Shown here piece by piece: positions 50,311-59,675 of a stretch of 64,000 bases of DNA. This DNA is from Massilia arenae (lineage in GTDB: Bacteria; Pseudomonadota; Gammaproteobacteria; Burkholderiales; Burkholderiaceae_D): NCBI RefSeq assembly GCF_008014745.1, contig NZ_VPFD01000007.1, forward strand, positions 1 through 64,000, in the 5' to 3' direction. The translations under genes and the position numbers were made by a program. Under the pieces are notes generated by a model. It was not told where the DNA came from. It saw only the letters and a list, made by a program, of their open reading frames with translations, and searched no databases. How positions within the stretch are numbered: position 1 is the stretch's first letter; each line of letters starts with the position of its first letter.

Positions 50311-52938
50311 TCAACCCCAGTTCGCCGACAGCGACGCCAGTTGCTGGGTGAGATAGCTAGAAGTGTTCTGCATCGACGCCAGCGCGGTGTCGAGTGCTAC
50401 GAATTGAGCGCGATAGCGCTTCTCGATGCCTTCCAGACGGGCCTCGAAGCGCGAGCGCTGGTCGGCAATCGACTTGATCGACGCATTCAGGCCGGTAGTC
50501 TTGCTGGTGAGCAGGCTGTCCTTGCCGATGAAGCTGGCGGCCAGGTTGGTCAGCTGAAAAGCGTAACCCTGCGAGAACGTCACGGTGCCGCGGTCACCTG
50601 TCTTGCCGCCTGTGATCGTGATCTGGATGCCGGCCGCGCCCGAGCCGTCGCTGGCGGTCAGGGCCTGTCCGTTACCCTTGGCTGCCACACCCCCAATGGT
50701 GCCAACCACATCCGTGCCTTTCTTTGGCGCGGCGCCGCCGAAGATGCTGTCCACCGAACTCCCGCTAACGCCTTCGATCGAGATATTTGACATCGACCCG
50801 TACTTGCTGGATGACAGCGACAGAATGCCATCCTCGAGCGAGGTTTCGACCGTGTCGCCAGCGCCAGCGAATGTCGCGTTGCCGTTGATCGCCGAGCGCA
50901 GCATGGCGGCCAGGTCGGCGTTGCTGTAGGTGCCAGCGGTGAGCTTGATTTCCTGTGTTTTGCTTTCTGTAACTGGGTCGGTCTGGTTCAGCGTGACACG
51001 CCAGGTGGTGTTCGGTGCGATTGTGGTCGAGCCACTCAGAGCTGCGCTGCTGGCCAGCGTACCGCGGGTAGCCAGTTCTGTGACGTTCACCGCGTAGGTA
51101 CCGGGCTTGGTGGTCGCGGTCGACTTGTCGAATTTGATCATGCCGTCAGTGGTCGTGCCCATGGCGGCGAACAGGCTGCCGATATCGTCGGCGTTGGTGC
51201 TCATTGCCTTGCTCAGCTTGGTGGAATCGAGCTTGAGCGACCCGTCTTGCTGGAACGAGATGCCGATCTGGCTCAGGGAGTTAAGTTTGCCCCCAGTGCC
51301 TTCCATCACGCTGCCGATTTGGCGCCGCAACTGGCTTTGGATCGAGCGCACGCTGGCGTCGCCCTGCAGTACGCCACCGGTCCTGGTTTCGGCGTTGTAG
51401 CTGGTCAGGCTGCTGATCGTCTTGTTCAGGTCATTGTAAGCCTTGACGAAATCGTTCACTGCAGTCGTGATTGCGCCGGTGTTCTTCGACACCGTTACTG
51501 TCGAGCTGCCGAGCCCAGTCACGTCCAGCGACACACCTTCGACGACGCCGGTGACGGTGCTGCTGTCGCTCTTGATGTCGATGCCGTTCATGTTCAGCAC
51601 CGTGCTTTGGGCGCCAACGGTCTGGGTCATGTTCTGCACGCCAGCCGGATCGTAGCCGAGCAAGGCAGCGATGGCCGGGTCGCCTGCTTCCCCGTTGGGG
51701 CCGCCGACGGTAATCTTCATGGTGGTCGCTTCACCGGTCTTGTTTGACGTCAGTACCAGGTGATAAGGATTGGCGCTGCCGTCCGAGACGATAGTGGCGG
51801 TCACGCCCATGTCGCCTTTGTTGATCGCATCGCGGATGCCCTGCAGCGACTGGCTACCGGCGTCGAGCGTGATGGTCTTGCTGGCCATGGCGCCGTTCAG
51901 CGCGAACTCCGAGTCAATGTGACTGCCCACGCTTCCGGCGCTGAAGCCTGCCGCGCCTGGATTGGCACCGCCGACGACGATCTGCTTGCCGTCGTTCGAA
52001 CGCAGGGTGACACCGGCAGTGGCGGTCACGCTCGACCCGTTGTTGGCTTCGTTCGCGGCGCGGCCAATGCCGCCGCTCACCGCGCCGCTCACGGTTTCGG
52101 TGACGGCAATGCTGGCGCCGTCGGCCGCGGTGAACTTGAGCGACTCGTTGTCGGCGCGACCGCTGACCGTGATGTTGGCTGCGGCCAGCGCATTGCGCAC
52201 GCTGGCGTTGCCCAGCGCCGTGTCGAGGTCGGCGGCGCTCATGCTGCCGCCGCTGTTCAGGGCAGCGATCTGTACGCCGCCAACCGAGAGTGCGTAGCTG
52301 GAATTGGCGCCAGCGCTGACAGTGTTAAAGCCGGCGAACAGGTCGGCCGCCGTGCTGGCCGCGCCGGCGGTGGCGGTCACGCCGGTCTTTTCGCTTTGGG
52401 AATTGATCGCCTCGGCCAACGCGCGGGCGCTGTTGGTTGACGAACTGGTGGAAATCGCGGTGCCGTTCAGGGTGAGCGAGCCATTCGAGATGCCGCCTGC
52501 GGCAGCCGCCGCGCCCAGGACGCTGCCTGTGGCGCCGAACTTGCCTCCGCTGGCCGTACCGAACTGGACGGTGATAGTAGTCGGGACGCCGCTGCCGATG
52601 GTCGAGGTATTGCTGGCCATCCCGCCGGTCTTCAGGCTCTGCGCCTGAGCCAGCTGGGTGACGTTGATGTTGTACTTGCCAGGAACGGCGCCCGCACTCG
52701 CGCTGGCGCTCAGGACATCCTTGCTCGACGAGGCGGCCGAGAGGCCCTGGAAAGTGGCAGAGGAATTCAGAGAGGTCAAGGCTGCCTGGAAAGTGCCGAC
52801 GGCGGCACTTACCTTGCCCAGCGCAGCGTTACGCGACTGCAGCGCGGCGGTCTTCTTGTCGAAGTTGGCAAGCGGGGCTGCTTCTGCCTGCATCAGCTGG
52901 CTGACGATGCTGTTAATGTCGAGTGCGCTGGTAGCCAC
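50311..52938 (-). CDS. fliD: FliD, filament cap protein (enlarged)
   Basis: An 875-residue cap protein, nearly double the 450-500 residues of many FliD proteins. The N-terminus (ALDINSIVSQLMQAEAAPLANFDKKTAALQSR) and C-terminal coiled coil (ADQRSRFEARLEGIEKRYRAQFVALDTALASMQNTSSYLTQQL) are normal. A flagellin hook IN motif occurs near residues 155-195. A module PGKYNINVTQLAQ near residue 85 recurs as PGTYAVNVTELAT near 615. It has its own FliA promoter. It assists flagellin folding at the filament tip. Confidence 0.95.
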   Translation of the reverse strand: MATSALDINSIVSQLMQAEAAPLANFDKKTAALQSRNAALGKVSAAVGTFQAALTSLNSSATFQGLSAASSSKDVLSASASAGAVPGKYNINVTQLAQAQSLKTGGMASNTSTIGSGVPTTITVQFGTASGGKFGATGSVLGAAAAAGGISNGSLTLNGTAISTSSSTNSARALAEAINSQSEKTGVTATAGAASTAADLFAGFNTVSAGANSSYALSVGGVQIAALNSGGSMSAADLDTALGNASVRNALAAANITVSGRADNESLKFTAADGASIAVTETVSGAVSGGIGRAANEANNGSSVTATAGVTLRSNDGKQIVVGGANPGAAGFSAGSVGSHIDSEFALNGAMASKTITLDAGSQSLQGIRDAINKGDMGVTATIVSDGSANPYHLVLTSNKTGEATTMKITVGGPNGEAGDPAIAALLGYDPAGVQNMTQTVGAQSTVLNMNGIDIKSDSSTVTGVVEGVSLDVTGLGSSTVTVSKNTGAITTAVNDFVKAYNDLNKTISSLTSYNAETRTGGVLQGDASVRSIQSQLRRQIGSVMEGTGGKLNSLSQIGISFQQDGSLKLDSTKLSKAMSTNADDIGSLFAAMGTTTDGMIKFDKSTATTKPGTYAVNVTELATRGTLASSAALSGSTTIAPNTTWRVTLNQTDPVTESKTQEIKLTAGTYSNADLAAMLRSAINGNATFAGAGDTVETSLEDGILSLSSSKYGSMSNISIEGVSGSSVDSIFGGAAPKKGTDVVGTIGGVAAKGNGQALTASDGSGAAGIQITITGGKTGDRGTVTFSQGYAFQLTNLAASFIGKDSLLTSKTTGLNASIKSIADQRSRFEARLEGIEKRYRAQFVALDTALASMQNTSSYLTQQLASLSANWG

Positions 52939-52971
52939 TGGTTTCTCCCGTGAAAGCGATAATGTAAGTGG

Positions 52972-52998
52972 TTATCGGCAGAAACAAACGGTACTTAA
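52972..52998 (-). promoter_or_regulatory. FliA (sigma-28) promoter of fliD
   Basis: Read leftward the -10 box is GCCGATAA (52979-52972), identical to the consensus. The spacer is 11 bases, and the -35 box is TTAAGTAC (52998-52991, 5 of 8). The predicted leader is about 27 bases to the fliD ATG. Confidence 0.85.
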
Positions 52999-53063
52999 GA
53001 GCGGTAAAGGCAGCTTTGTTTTTCTTTTGCTGCTCAGTTAAGAGGAGCTTCCCCATGATTACG

Positions 53064-53095
53064 AAAAAAGCGCCGCCCTTTGTGGGGACGGCGCC
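53064..53095 (-). terminator. Rho-independent terminator after flaG
   Basis: Read leftward, a GC-rich stem (GCGCCG, bulged T, CCC, loop, GGG, CGGCGC) is followed by six T residues (53069-53064). It lies about 22 bases after the flaG stop and separates flaG from the fliD promoter. Confidence 0.85.
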
Positions 53096-53117
53096 TGGTA
53101 CGCTTCAAGAATGGCTG

Positions 53118-53465
53118 TCAGGCGGTCTGTCGGATCAGCAATCCCTGCATCTTGTCGATCGACTTGGCCATCTGCAGCGCCTCCTCTGTGGGCATCTGGC
53201 GCACGACTTCTTGCGTGCTCTGGTCGATGATCTTGACGACGATGTGTTTGGTATCGTCGTCGATCTCGAACTTCAGGCTCTGGGCCGACGTTACCATTGC
53301 CTCGTTGAGCTTGTCGACCGCCGCCGACACTTCTTCCTTGCTCGGCGGCGTGTTGGTCGCGTCCAGGCGCACTTGGCGTCCTGCGACCGCGCCGCTGTCA
53401 GCCACGGCGTCCAGACGTTCGTCCAGGCGCTGGCTGAGCGGCAAACCGGTGGACTGGATTTGCAT
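53118..53465 (-). CDS. flaG: FlaG family protein
   Basis: A 115-residue FlaG-domain protein. The core is KEEVSAAVDKLNEAMVTSAQSLKFEIDDDTKHIVVKIIDQSTQEVVRQMPTEEALQMAKSIDKMQGLLI. The E-I-D-x-D-x-x-x-x-V-V-K-I-x-D-x-x-T-x-E-V-x-R-Q-x-P pattern is diagnostic. In other bacteria FlaG affects filament length. It lies between the fliC terminator and its own terminator; AGGGAAA precedes the ATG. Confidence 0.92.
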   Translation of the reverse strand: MQIQSTGLPLSQRLDERLDAVADSGAVAGRQVRLDATNTPPSKEEVSAAVDKLNEAMVTSAQSLKFEIDDDTKHIVVKIIDQSTQEVVRQMPTEEALQMAKSIDKMQGLLIRQTA

Positions 53466-53480
53466 GTCGATTTCCCTAAT

Positions 53481-53516
53481 AAAAATTCCTCGGCTGAATT
53501 TCTCCAGCCGAGGAAT
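53481..53516 (-). terminator. Rho-independent terminator after fliC
   Basis: Read leftward, a perfect 12-base stem (ATTCCTCGGCTG and CAGCCGAGGAAT) with an 8-base loop is followed by TTTTATT. It lies 34 bases downstream of the fliC stop and 16 bases upstream of flaG. It should end most fliC mRNA, leaving flaG dependent on read-through or a separate start. Confidence 0.92.
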
Positions 53517-53549
53517 CGCTTACAGCGCGTTGTTACCTTGTGCTAGCGA

Positions 53550-55151
53550 TTAGCCACGCAACAGAGACAGGACGCCGTTCGGCAGCGAATTCGCCTGGGC
53601 CAGCATCGAGGTGCCGGCCTGCTGCAGGATCTGACCGCGGGTCATCTTCGCGGTTTCAGCAGCAAAGTCGGTGTCAACGATGCGGCTGCGCGATGCCGAC
53701 AGGTTCTCGGTCGACGACGACAGGTTCGAGATCGCCGATTCGAAGCGTGACTGCAGAGCACCGTACTGGGCGCGTTGGCCGTTCACCTTCGCCAGCGCGG
53801 CGTCGGCGATCTTGATGGCTGCCTGGGCGCCTTCGAAGCTCGTGATGTCCAACGAAGCGACCGACTTCAGTTTCGACGACGAGCCGTCTGCGGCCAGGTT
53901 GAAGCCGGAGCCGCTGGTTGCTGGGGTAGCGCTGCCTGCAGCATCGGTCACCGAGAAGCTGTTTTCCGAATCGAACGCGACGCGACCGTTCGCAACGGCG
54001 GTAGCGTTCGACGTTGCCAGGCTGATGTCCGGCGCTGCGCCAGCGGTGCCGTCGTCATTGTCGCTCGTCAGGTTACCGTCGGTCTTGTAGTTGCTGACGG
54101 AGAAGACGGTATTGTCGGTAGCCTTCGTATTGACGAGGTTAATGTTCTCGCCGCTGGCATTGGTCAGCTTCAGGCCGCCGTTTTCCTGATCGTACTGGGC
54201 GGTCACGCCGGTATTGGCCGATTGGGCGTTGATGGCGTTGATCGCCGATGCATAGTCAGTCGCGTTGGAGGCCGTACCGCCAACGGTGAACGAGATCGTC
54301 AGCGGCTTCTCGTTGTCCGAGGCCAGCGTGAACTGGTAGGATTCGCCGCCGCCGAACTTGACGTTGACATCGGTGCGCGCGGTGGCGGTCACGCCGGTTT
54401 TCGCGGTCTGGTTGTTGATGTCGCTAGCGATCGACTTGGCGGTCGACCCCTTGACGGCGTCTGTTGCAGGGGTGTCGTCAGTGGTGTCGCCTGGCGTGCC
54501 ATTATCATCCGCTGGCGCGCCTGCGACATGGCCCGTGGTCTGGATCGTTTGCGAACCCAGTGCGCCATTGATGGTGAACGAACCTTCTGACGCATTACTG
54601 GCGGCGGCCGCCGCCACACCGTTCGACGCGATGTTGTTGTTGCCGTAGGTATTGGTCTGGAAATTCGAGCCGGTCATCGAGATCAGCTGACCAGCATTTG
54701 CGCCGACCTGGAAGTTGGCCGTACCCATGGTGCCGTCCAATAGCTTCTGGCCGTTGAATTCGGTGGTGTTCGAGATACGGTTCAGTTCCGAGCTAAGCTG
54801 GGTTACCTCGGTTTGCAGGGCCTGGCGGTCGCTTGCCGAGTTCGACGAATTCGACGATTGCACTGCCAGTTCACGGATACGCTGCAGGATATCGCCCGAG
54901 CTCGACAGGGCGCCTTCAGCGGTTTGGGCCATCGACACGCCATCATTGGCGTTGCGAGTGGCTTGGGTCATGCCCTTGATTTGGGACTGCATGCGATCGG
55001 AGATCGCGAGGCCAGCAGCGTCATCCTTTGCGCTGTTGATACGCAGGCCCGACGACAGGCGCTGGATCGAGGTATTCAGGGACGACTGTGATGCGGCGAG
55101 ATTGCGCTGCGAGTTGAGGGATGCGACGTTGGTATTGATTACGGATGCCAT
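53550..55151 (-). CDS. fliC: FliC, flagellin
   Basis: A 533-residue flagellin. The N-terminal D0/D1 region ([49 protein letters not shown], then [17 protein letters not shown]) and C-terminal D0 ([38 protein letters not shown]) are intact. The variable middle (about residues 180-430) is Ser/Thr/Asp-rich and contains a flagellin IN motif ([18 protein letters not shown]). A GGAG site lies 9 bases before the ATG, and a strong FliA promoter and terminator flank the gene. FliS chaperones it. Confidence 0.97.
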   Translation of the reverse strand: MASVINTNVASLNSQRNLAASQSSLNTSIQRLSSGLRINSAKDDAAGLAISDRMQSQIKGMTQATRNANDGVSMAQTAEGALSSSGDILQRIRELAVQSSNSSNSASDRQALQTEVTQLSSELNRISNTTEFNGQKLLDGTMGTANFQVGANAGQLISMTGSNFQTNTYGNNNIASNGVAAAAASNASEGSFTINGALGSQTIQTTGHVAGAPADDNGTPGDTTDDTPATDAVKGSTAKSIASDINNQTAKTGVTATARTDVNVKFGGGESYQFTLASDNEKPLTISFTVGGTASNATDYASAINAINAQSANTGVTAQYDQENGGLKLTNASGENINLVNTKATDNTVFSVSNYKTDGNLTSDNDDGTAGAAPDISLATSNATAVANGRVAFDSENSFSVTDAAGSATPATSGSGFNLAADGSSSKLKSVASLDITSFEGAQAAIKIADAALAKVNGQRAQYGALQSRFESAISNLSSSTENLSASRSRIVDTDFAAETAKMTRGQILQQAGTSMLAQANSLPNGVLSLLRG

Positions 55152-55255
55152 GGTGTCTACTCCAGAGACGTGGTCTTACGGGGTGCAGCGACCTTGCTGC
55201 TGTGTACTTTGGTCCGTCGCGCTGTTCCGTGACGTTCAAACCGCTGTTGTTGCTG

Positions 55256-55282
55256 GTAACGGTGCTCGATGGAAAAAGTTTA
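55256..55282 (-). promoter_or_regulatory. FliA (sigma-28) promoter of fliC
   Basis: Read leftward the -35 box is TAAACTTT (55282-55275, 7 of 8). An 11-base spacer and -10 ACCGTTAC (55263-55256, 5 of 8 to GCCGATAA) follow. The leader to the ATG is about 100 bases, much longer than for flgM and fliD. Confidence 0.75.
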
Positions 55283-55499
55283 GGCCTGGTTCGAAGAAAT
55301 TTCGCTTCAGGCGGCAATGCAGGCCCTGGAGTGGAACGCCCTGTCGACAAGCCCGGATGAAACTTGAGGGTCAAGAAAGATTTATTTTCAGGGGCTGAAT
55401 GCACACCGGATGGCCATGTGGACAGCGCTAGCCAAACCAGATTATTATCCATTGAGCACCATCTGCTTGATGACGAGTGTAAGTCATGCAAGCCTCCCC
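55283..55499. other. Noncoding gap between the diguanylate cyclase gene and the fliC promoter
   Basis: Together with the fliC leader, 348 bases separate the two leftward genes. No gene, strong hairpin or second promoter is visible upstream of the fliC -35 box. Some AT-rich stretches (55375-55395, 55437-55450) could be contact points for activators of fliC. No terminator for the diguanylate cyclase gene was found. Confidence 0.5.
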
Positions 55500-57086
55500 T
55501 CAATCCGCGATCACCACCCGATTCTTGCCGCTATTCTTGGCTTGGTACATCGCTTTGTCGGCCCTCGCCATGAGCGACGCCTGTTCCTCGTTGGGCAACC
55601 TGAGCGCCACCCCGCACGAGAACGTGATCAGCATCTTCTCGTTATCGTGCAAGAAGAAGTGTCTGGTCAATTCCCTTTGTACCCGCACCATGGCCGCCGC
55701 CGCCGCATCGACCGAGGTCTCGGGCAGCAGGATCAGGAATTCCTCGCCGCCGAAGCGGGCGATCACATCCACCGCGCGCAAGGTGTCGCGCACCACCTTC
55801 ACCAGGTGCTTGAGCGCGGCGTCGCCCGCCATATGGCCATAGGTATCATTCAGACGCTTGAAGTTGTCGAGGTCGAGCAGGGCCACGCATAGCGGCGTTT
55901 TTCTCCGGTCGGCGCGCGCGCTTTCGCGCTCGAACACATCGTCCAGGCCGCGGCGGTTGAGGCTGCCGGTCAGCTGGTCTTCGCGCACCAGTTCGCTCAT
56001 ATGCTGGAGCTCGGCTTCGAGTTCGCGGATGCGCTGCTCGGCTTCCTGCACCTCCTTGTGGGCGCTGACCATGCGGTCGCGCGAGGCCAGCGCTTCGTCC
56101 TGGGCATTGCGCATCTCGCGCAGCACCTCGTCGAGCACGCCGTTGATTTCGTTGACGTCGGTGGCGTTGCCGATGCGCTCGGAGAAGCCGCCCAGCTTGG
56201 CGTGGTAGTCGCTGGTGGCGGCGGCGGCCGAGCCGAGGCGGTCGATGAATGTCATCATCATGTTCTTCATGGTCGCCCGCACGTCGTCGATGCCGTGCTT
56301 GAGGTGGCCCTGCTTGATGATCACGTCCTTCAGGCTGCGGGTGGCGTCTTCGAGCGCGCGCGTGTCGAGCGGACCCTTGATCAGTTCCTGCACCACCAGC
56401 ACCTGGCCGCGCATATAGTTGTCGTCGTCGAGCAGGCCTTCGATATTGTCGAGCAGCAGGCGGAACAAGCGCAGCAGCAGTTCCTGCTGCTCGGCGCCGT
56501 CGTCCTTGCGCAGTTCGATCTGGAAGCACAACTGCTTGAGGCGCGCCGCGATCTCTTGCAACTCGGCTTCGCCCACGGCGGTCTTGACCGCTGCGCCGAG
56601 CGCTTCGGCCTCGGCCGACAACTCCTTGTCGCCGCTCAGCAGCGAGGCGCAGGCAAACGACAGGGTGCGCGCCAGCATCTCGCGCAGCAGGACCGTATCG
56701 GGTTCTTCGTCGCCCAGCGCCATCACCGGCGTGTTGCGGCGCAGGTGGCGGTCGGCCATCTGGCCCAGCGCCTGGGTATAGCCGGTCCAGTCCTCGGCCT
56801 TGGCCGCGCGCACCATGCGCCGGCCGTATTCGGACAGCTCGCCCGGCGTCTCGGCCATGCGGCGCGCAAAACCGGCCAGGACCTCGAGCGCGCCGGCGTC
56901 GGGCGCCGACGGCGGCGCGGGTGGCGCCGGCGGGACGCCTGCGATCTCGTCATAGATCGCGCGGTAGGCGTCCGGCGTCGGGGCGATGCGGCGGGTGGCG
57001 AGGCGGCGGAAGGCTTCGCGGGCAATGTCAGCGGGATTCATGGCGGAAGCCGCGGCCGGGATGGCAGGAGGAGGCGAGATGGACAT
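55500..57086 (-). CDS. Soluble diguanylate cyclase (GGEEF) with coiled-coil
   Basis: A 528-residue protein without membrane segments. About 330 helical residues of an unrecognised input domain (starting around NPADIAREAFRRLATRRIAPTPDAYRAIYDEIAG) are followed by a coiled coil (about 310-350) and a C-terminal GGDEF domain. The catalytic motif is GGEEF, in RFGGEEFLILLPETS, with an RxxD inhibitory site (RAVD) five residues before it, so it should be active and product-inhibited. The ATG at 57086 is preferred; another at 57041 is possible. It is downstream of the two-component pair, perhaps co-regulated. Confidence 0.9.
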   Translation of the reverse strand: MSISPPPAIPAAASAMNPADIAREAFRRLATRRIAPTPDAYRAIYDEIAGVPPAPPAPPSAPDAGALEVLAGFARRMAETPGELSEYGRRMVRAAKAEDWTGYTQALGQMADRHLRRNTPVMALGDEEPDTVLLREMLARTLSFACASLLSGDKELSAEAEALGAAVKTAVGEAELQEIAARLKQLCFQIELRKDDGAEQQELLLRLFRLLLDNIEGLLDDDNYMRGQVLVVQELIKGPLDTRALEDATRSLKDVIIKQGHLKHGIDDVRATMKNMMMTFIDRLGSAAAATSDYHAKLGGFSERIGNATDVNEINGVLDEVLREMRNAQDEALASRDRMVSAHKEVQEAEQRIRELEAELQHMSELVREDQLTGSLNRRGLDDVFERESARADRRKTPLCVALLDLDNFKRLNDTYGHMAGDAALKHLVKVVRDTLRAVDVIARFGGEEFLILLPETSVDAAAAAMVRVQRELTRHFFLHDNEKMLITFSCGVALRLPNEEQASLMARADKAMYQAKNSGKNRVVIAD

Positions 57087-57175
57087 AGATTGCTGCGCTG
57101 GATTCGCGGGATTGGCGACATGATAATCAGCTTTTTTGCCGTATATCAATTAAAAAACGGTAACACAGCCCTTGA

Positions 57176-57199
57176 GCGCGCCGGTTGCCGCCGGCGCGC
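57176..57199. other. Perfect GC hairpin between response regulator and diguanylate cyclase genes
   Basis: A 9-base perfect inverted repeat (GCGCGCCGG and CCGGCGCGC) encloses a 6-base loop. It lies 16 bases after the regulator stop. No T-run follows directly in the leftward direction; the nearest (CGTTTTTTAA) is about 20 bases on. It may attenuate or separate transcripts. Confidence 0.6.
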
Positions 57200-57214
57200 A
57201 ACGGAATGTCACAT

Positions 57215-57862
57215 TCAGTCCACCAAACCGTTACGGATGGCGTAAGTCGTCAGCTCGGCGCTGGTCTTGAGTTTCATTTTGACTAACAAGCGCGCGCGGT
57301 ACTCGCTGATGGTCTTGACCGACAGCGACAGCTCGCGCGCGATCTCGCTCACCGTCATGCCCGAGGCGATCATGGTCAGGGTCTGGTATTCGCGGTCGGA
57401 CAGGCCTTCGTGCACCGCCGCCTCGTGGTCTTCGCCGATCGCGCTGGCCAGGGTCTGGGCCAGCGCGGCGCTGACGTACTTCTGGCCGCCCGCCACCTGG
57501 CGGATGGCCGTCACCAGTTCGCGCGGCGCGCTCTGCTTGGTGAGATAGCCGGACGCGCCGGCCTTCAGTGCGCGGATCGCATACTGGTCTTCGCGGTGCA
57601 TCGACAGCATCAGCACCGCCAGTTCGGGCTTGTCTTTCTTGATCTGTTTCAGCACGTCGATGCCGTTGCGGTCGGGCAGCGAGATATCGAGCAGCATCAC
57701 ATTGGCCTTCGACTTGCCCACCAGGCGGGCGGCGTCGACGCCGTTCTCGGCTTCGCCCGCGACATTGATGTCGCTCTGCTCGGCCAGGATCTGCTTCAGT
57801 CCTTCGCGCACGATGGCATGGTCGTCGGCAATGAAAACGCGGATGTTTATTTTTTCGGTCAT
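57215..57862 (-). CDS. NarL/FixJ-family response regulator
   Basis: A 215-residue regulator. The receiver domain has the acidic pair (ADDH), the phospho-Asp in VMLLDISLPDRNGIDVL and the Lys in GYLTKQ. The C-terminal LuxR helix-turn-helix reads LSDREYQTLTMIASGMTVSEIARELSLSVKTISEYRARLLVKM. Its start overlaps the stop of the histidine kinase gene (ATGA), so the two form a pair. Targets are unknown; the diguanylate cyclase gene next downstream is a candidate. Confidence 0.93.
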   Translation of the reverse strand: MTEKINIRVFIADDHAIVREGLKQILAEQSDINVAGEAENGVDAARLVGKSKANVMLLDISLPDRNGIDVLKQIKKDKPELAVLMLSMHREDQYAIRALKAGASGYLTKQSAPRELVTAIRQVAGGQKYVSAALAQTLASAIGEDHEAAVHEGLSDREYQTLTMIASGMTVSEIARELSLSVKTISEYRARLLVKMKLKTSAELTTYAIRNGLVD

Positions 57863-58965
57863 TCTTCTTCTTGTGCTGCCCTGTCTGCGGCCGCCTGCGG
57901 CGCGGAGGTCCGGGTTGCCAGCCTGGTCTTGATGGTCACCATCGTGCCACCTCCGGGCGCGGACGACAAGGCCAGCGTGCCGCCCAGCGCGCTGGCGCGC
58001 TCGCTCATGCCGCGCAGGCCGAACGATTGCGGCTTGAGGCGGTCGGCGAGCTGGATGCCGCGGCCGTTGTCGCAGATCGACAGGGTGAGCAGCTTGCGCT
58101 GGCGCCGCAGCGACACCGTGACGCGGGTTGCGTCGGCATGCTTGGCGATGTTCGTGAGCGCTTCCTGGAAGATGCGAAACAGCGCGCTCGCATGGTCGGG
58201 CTCGAGCGCCAGGTCTTTATCGGGACAGCGCATGATGACGGCGATCCCCATCTGCTTCTCGAACTCGCGCGCCTGCCATTCCAGTGCGGCGACGATGCCG
58301 AGGTCGAGCGTGCTAGGGCGCAGGTCGAGCGAGATGCGGTGCACCGCCTCGATGGTGCGGTCGACCAGGTCGTCGACGTAGTTGGCCTTGTCGATCAGGT
58401 CTGGCTGGTCCGGCGGCAGGCGCGCCGACAGCATGGCCAGCGCCATCTTGATCGCGGTGAGATTGCCGCCCAGGTCGTCGTGGATCTCGCGCGCGATGCG
58501 GGTGCGCTCGTCTTCCTTGGCCTGCTCGATATGCGCGGTCAGCTCGGCCAGGCGCTCGCGCGAACGGTGCGATTCTTCCTGCTCCTGCTTGCTTGCCGTG
58601 ATATTGGTCATGATGCCATCCCACTGAACTGCGCCGTCCTCGCGGGTGTGCGGGGTGGCGCGCAGGTTGATCCACTTGACGTCGTTCCAGGCTGGAATGC
58701 GGATCCGACCTTCCCAGTTCCAGGCCGCCAGGGCGGCGGCCGACATCTGCATCGCCTCGTGGTAGGCGCGGCGGTCTTCCGGCAGGATCAGGGCTTCGAA
58801 CAGGGACGGATCGTCCTGCAGCTCGCCGGGCGCCAGGCCGAGCAGCGCGCTGCAGCCGTCGTTCAGGCAGGGGAAGCTGGTGCTGCCGTCGCGGTGCAGG
58901 ACGAACTGGTAGACCAGGCCGGAGGTGGAAGGATGTTCGGTGTGGAAAGGGGAGGGCAGGCTCAT
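57859..58965 (-). CDS. PAS-containing NarX-type histidine kinase
   Basis: A 368-residue soluble kinase. The PAS/PAC domain (about residues 20-140: GLVYQFVLHRDGSTSFPCLNDGC, WEGRIRIPAWNDVKWINLRATPHTREDGAVQWDGIMTNITASKQ) precedes a HisKA_3 dimerisation helix with the phosphorylated His in REIHDDLGGNLTAIKMAL. The HATPase domain has NIAKHADATRVTVSLRR, DNGRGI and GLRGMSERASALGG. No membrane helix is present, so it senses a cytosolic signal. It overlaps the regulator gene by 4 bases. Confidence 0.93.
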   Translation of the reverse strand: MSLPSPFHTEHPSTSGLVYQFVLHRDGSTSFPCLNDGCSALLGLAPGELQDDPSLFEALILPEDRRAYHEAMQMSAAALAAWNWEGRIRIPAWNDVKWINLRATPHTREDGAVQWDGIMTNITASKQEQEESHRSRERLAELTAHIEQAKEDERTRIAREIHDDLGGNLTAIKMALAMLSARLPPDQPDLIDKANYVDDLVDRTIEAVHRISLDLRPSTLDLGIVAALEWQAREFEKQMGIAVIMRCPDKDLALEPDHASALFRIFQEALTNIAKHADATRVTVSLRRQRKLLTLSICDNGRGIQLADRLKPQSFGLRGMSERASALGGTLALSSAPGGGTMVTIKTRLATRTSAPQAAADRAAQEEE

Positions 58966-59077
58966 TGTTTTGTCTCGTCGCTTCTTTTGCGCGCACTGCT
59001 TTGGGGTTGTCTGCATCATACGATAAAAGCGCGCGAATCCCGGCGCAGGCGACGCCAAGTCTCGTTACAATAAGGTC

Positions 59078-59647
<570 letters not shown>

Positions 59648-59675
59648 GTGATTGGTTCGCTGCTAAGATGAGGGC

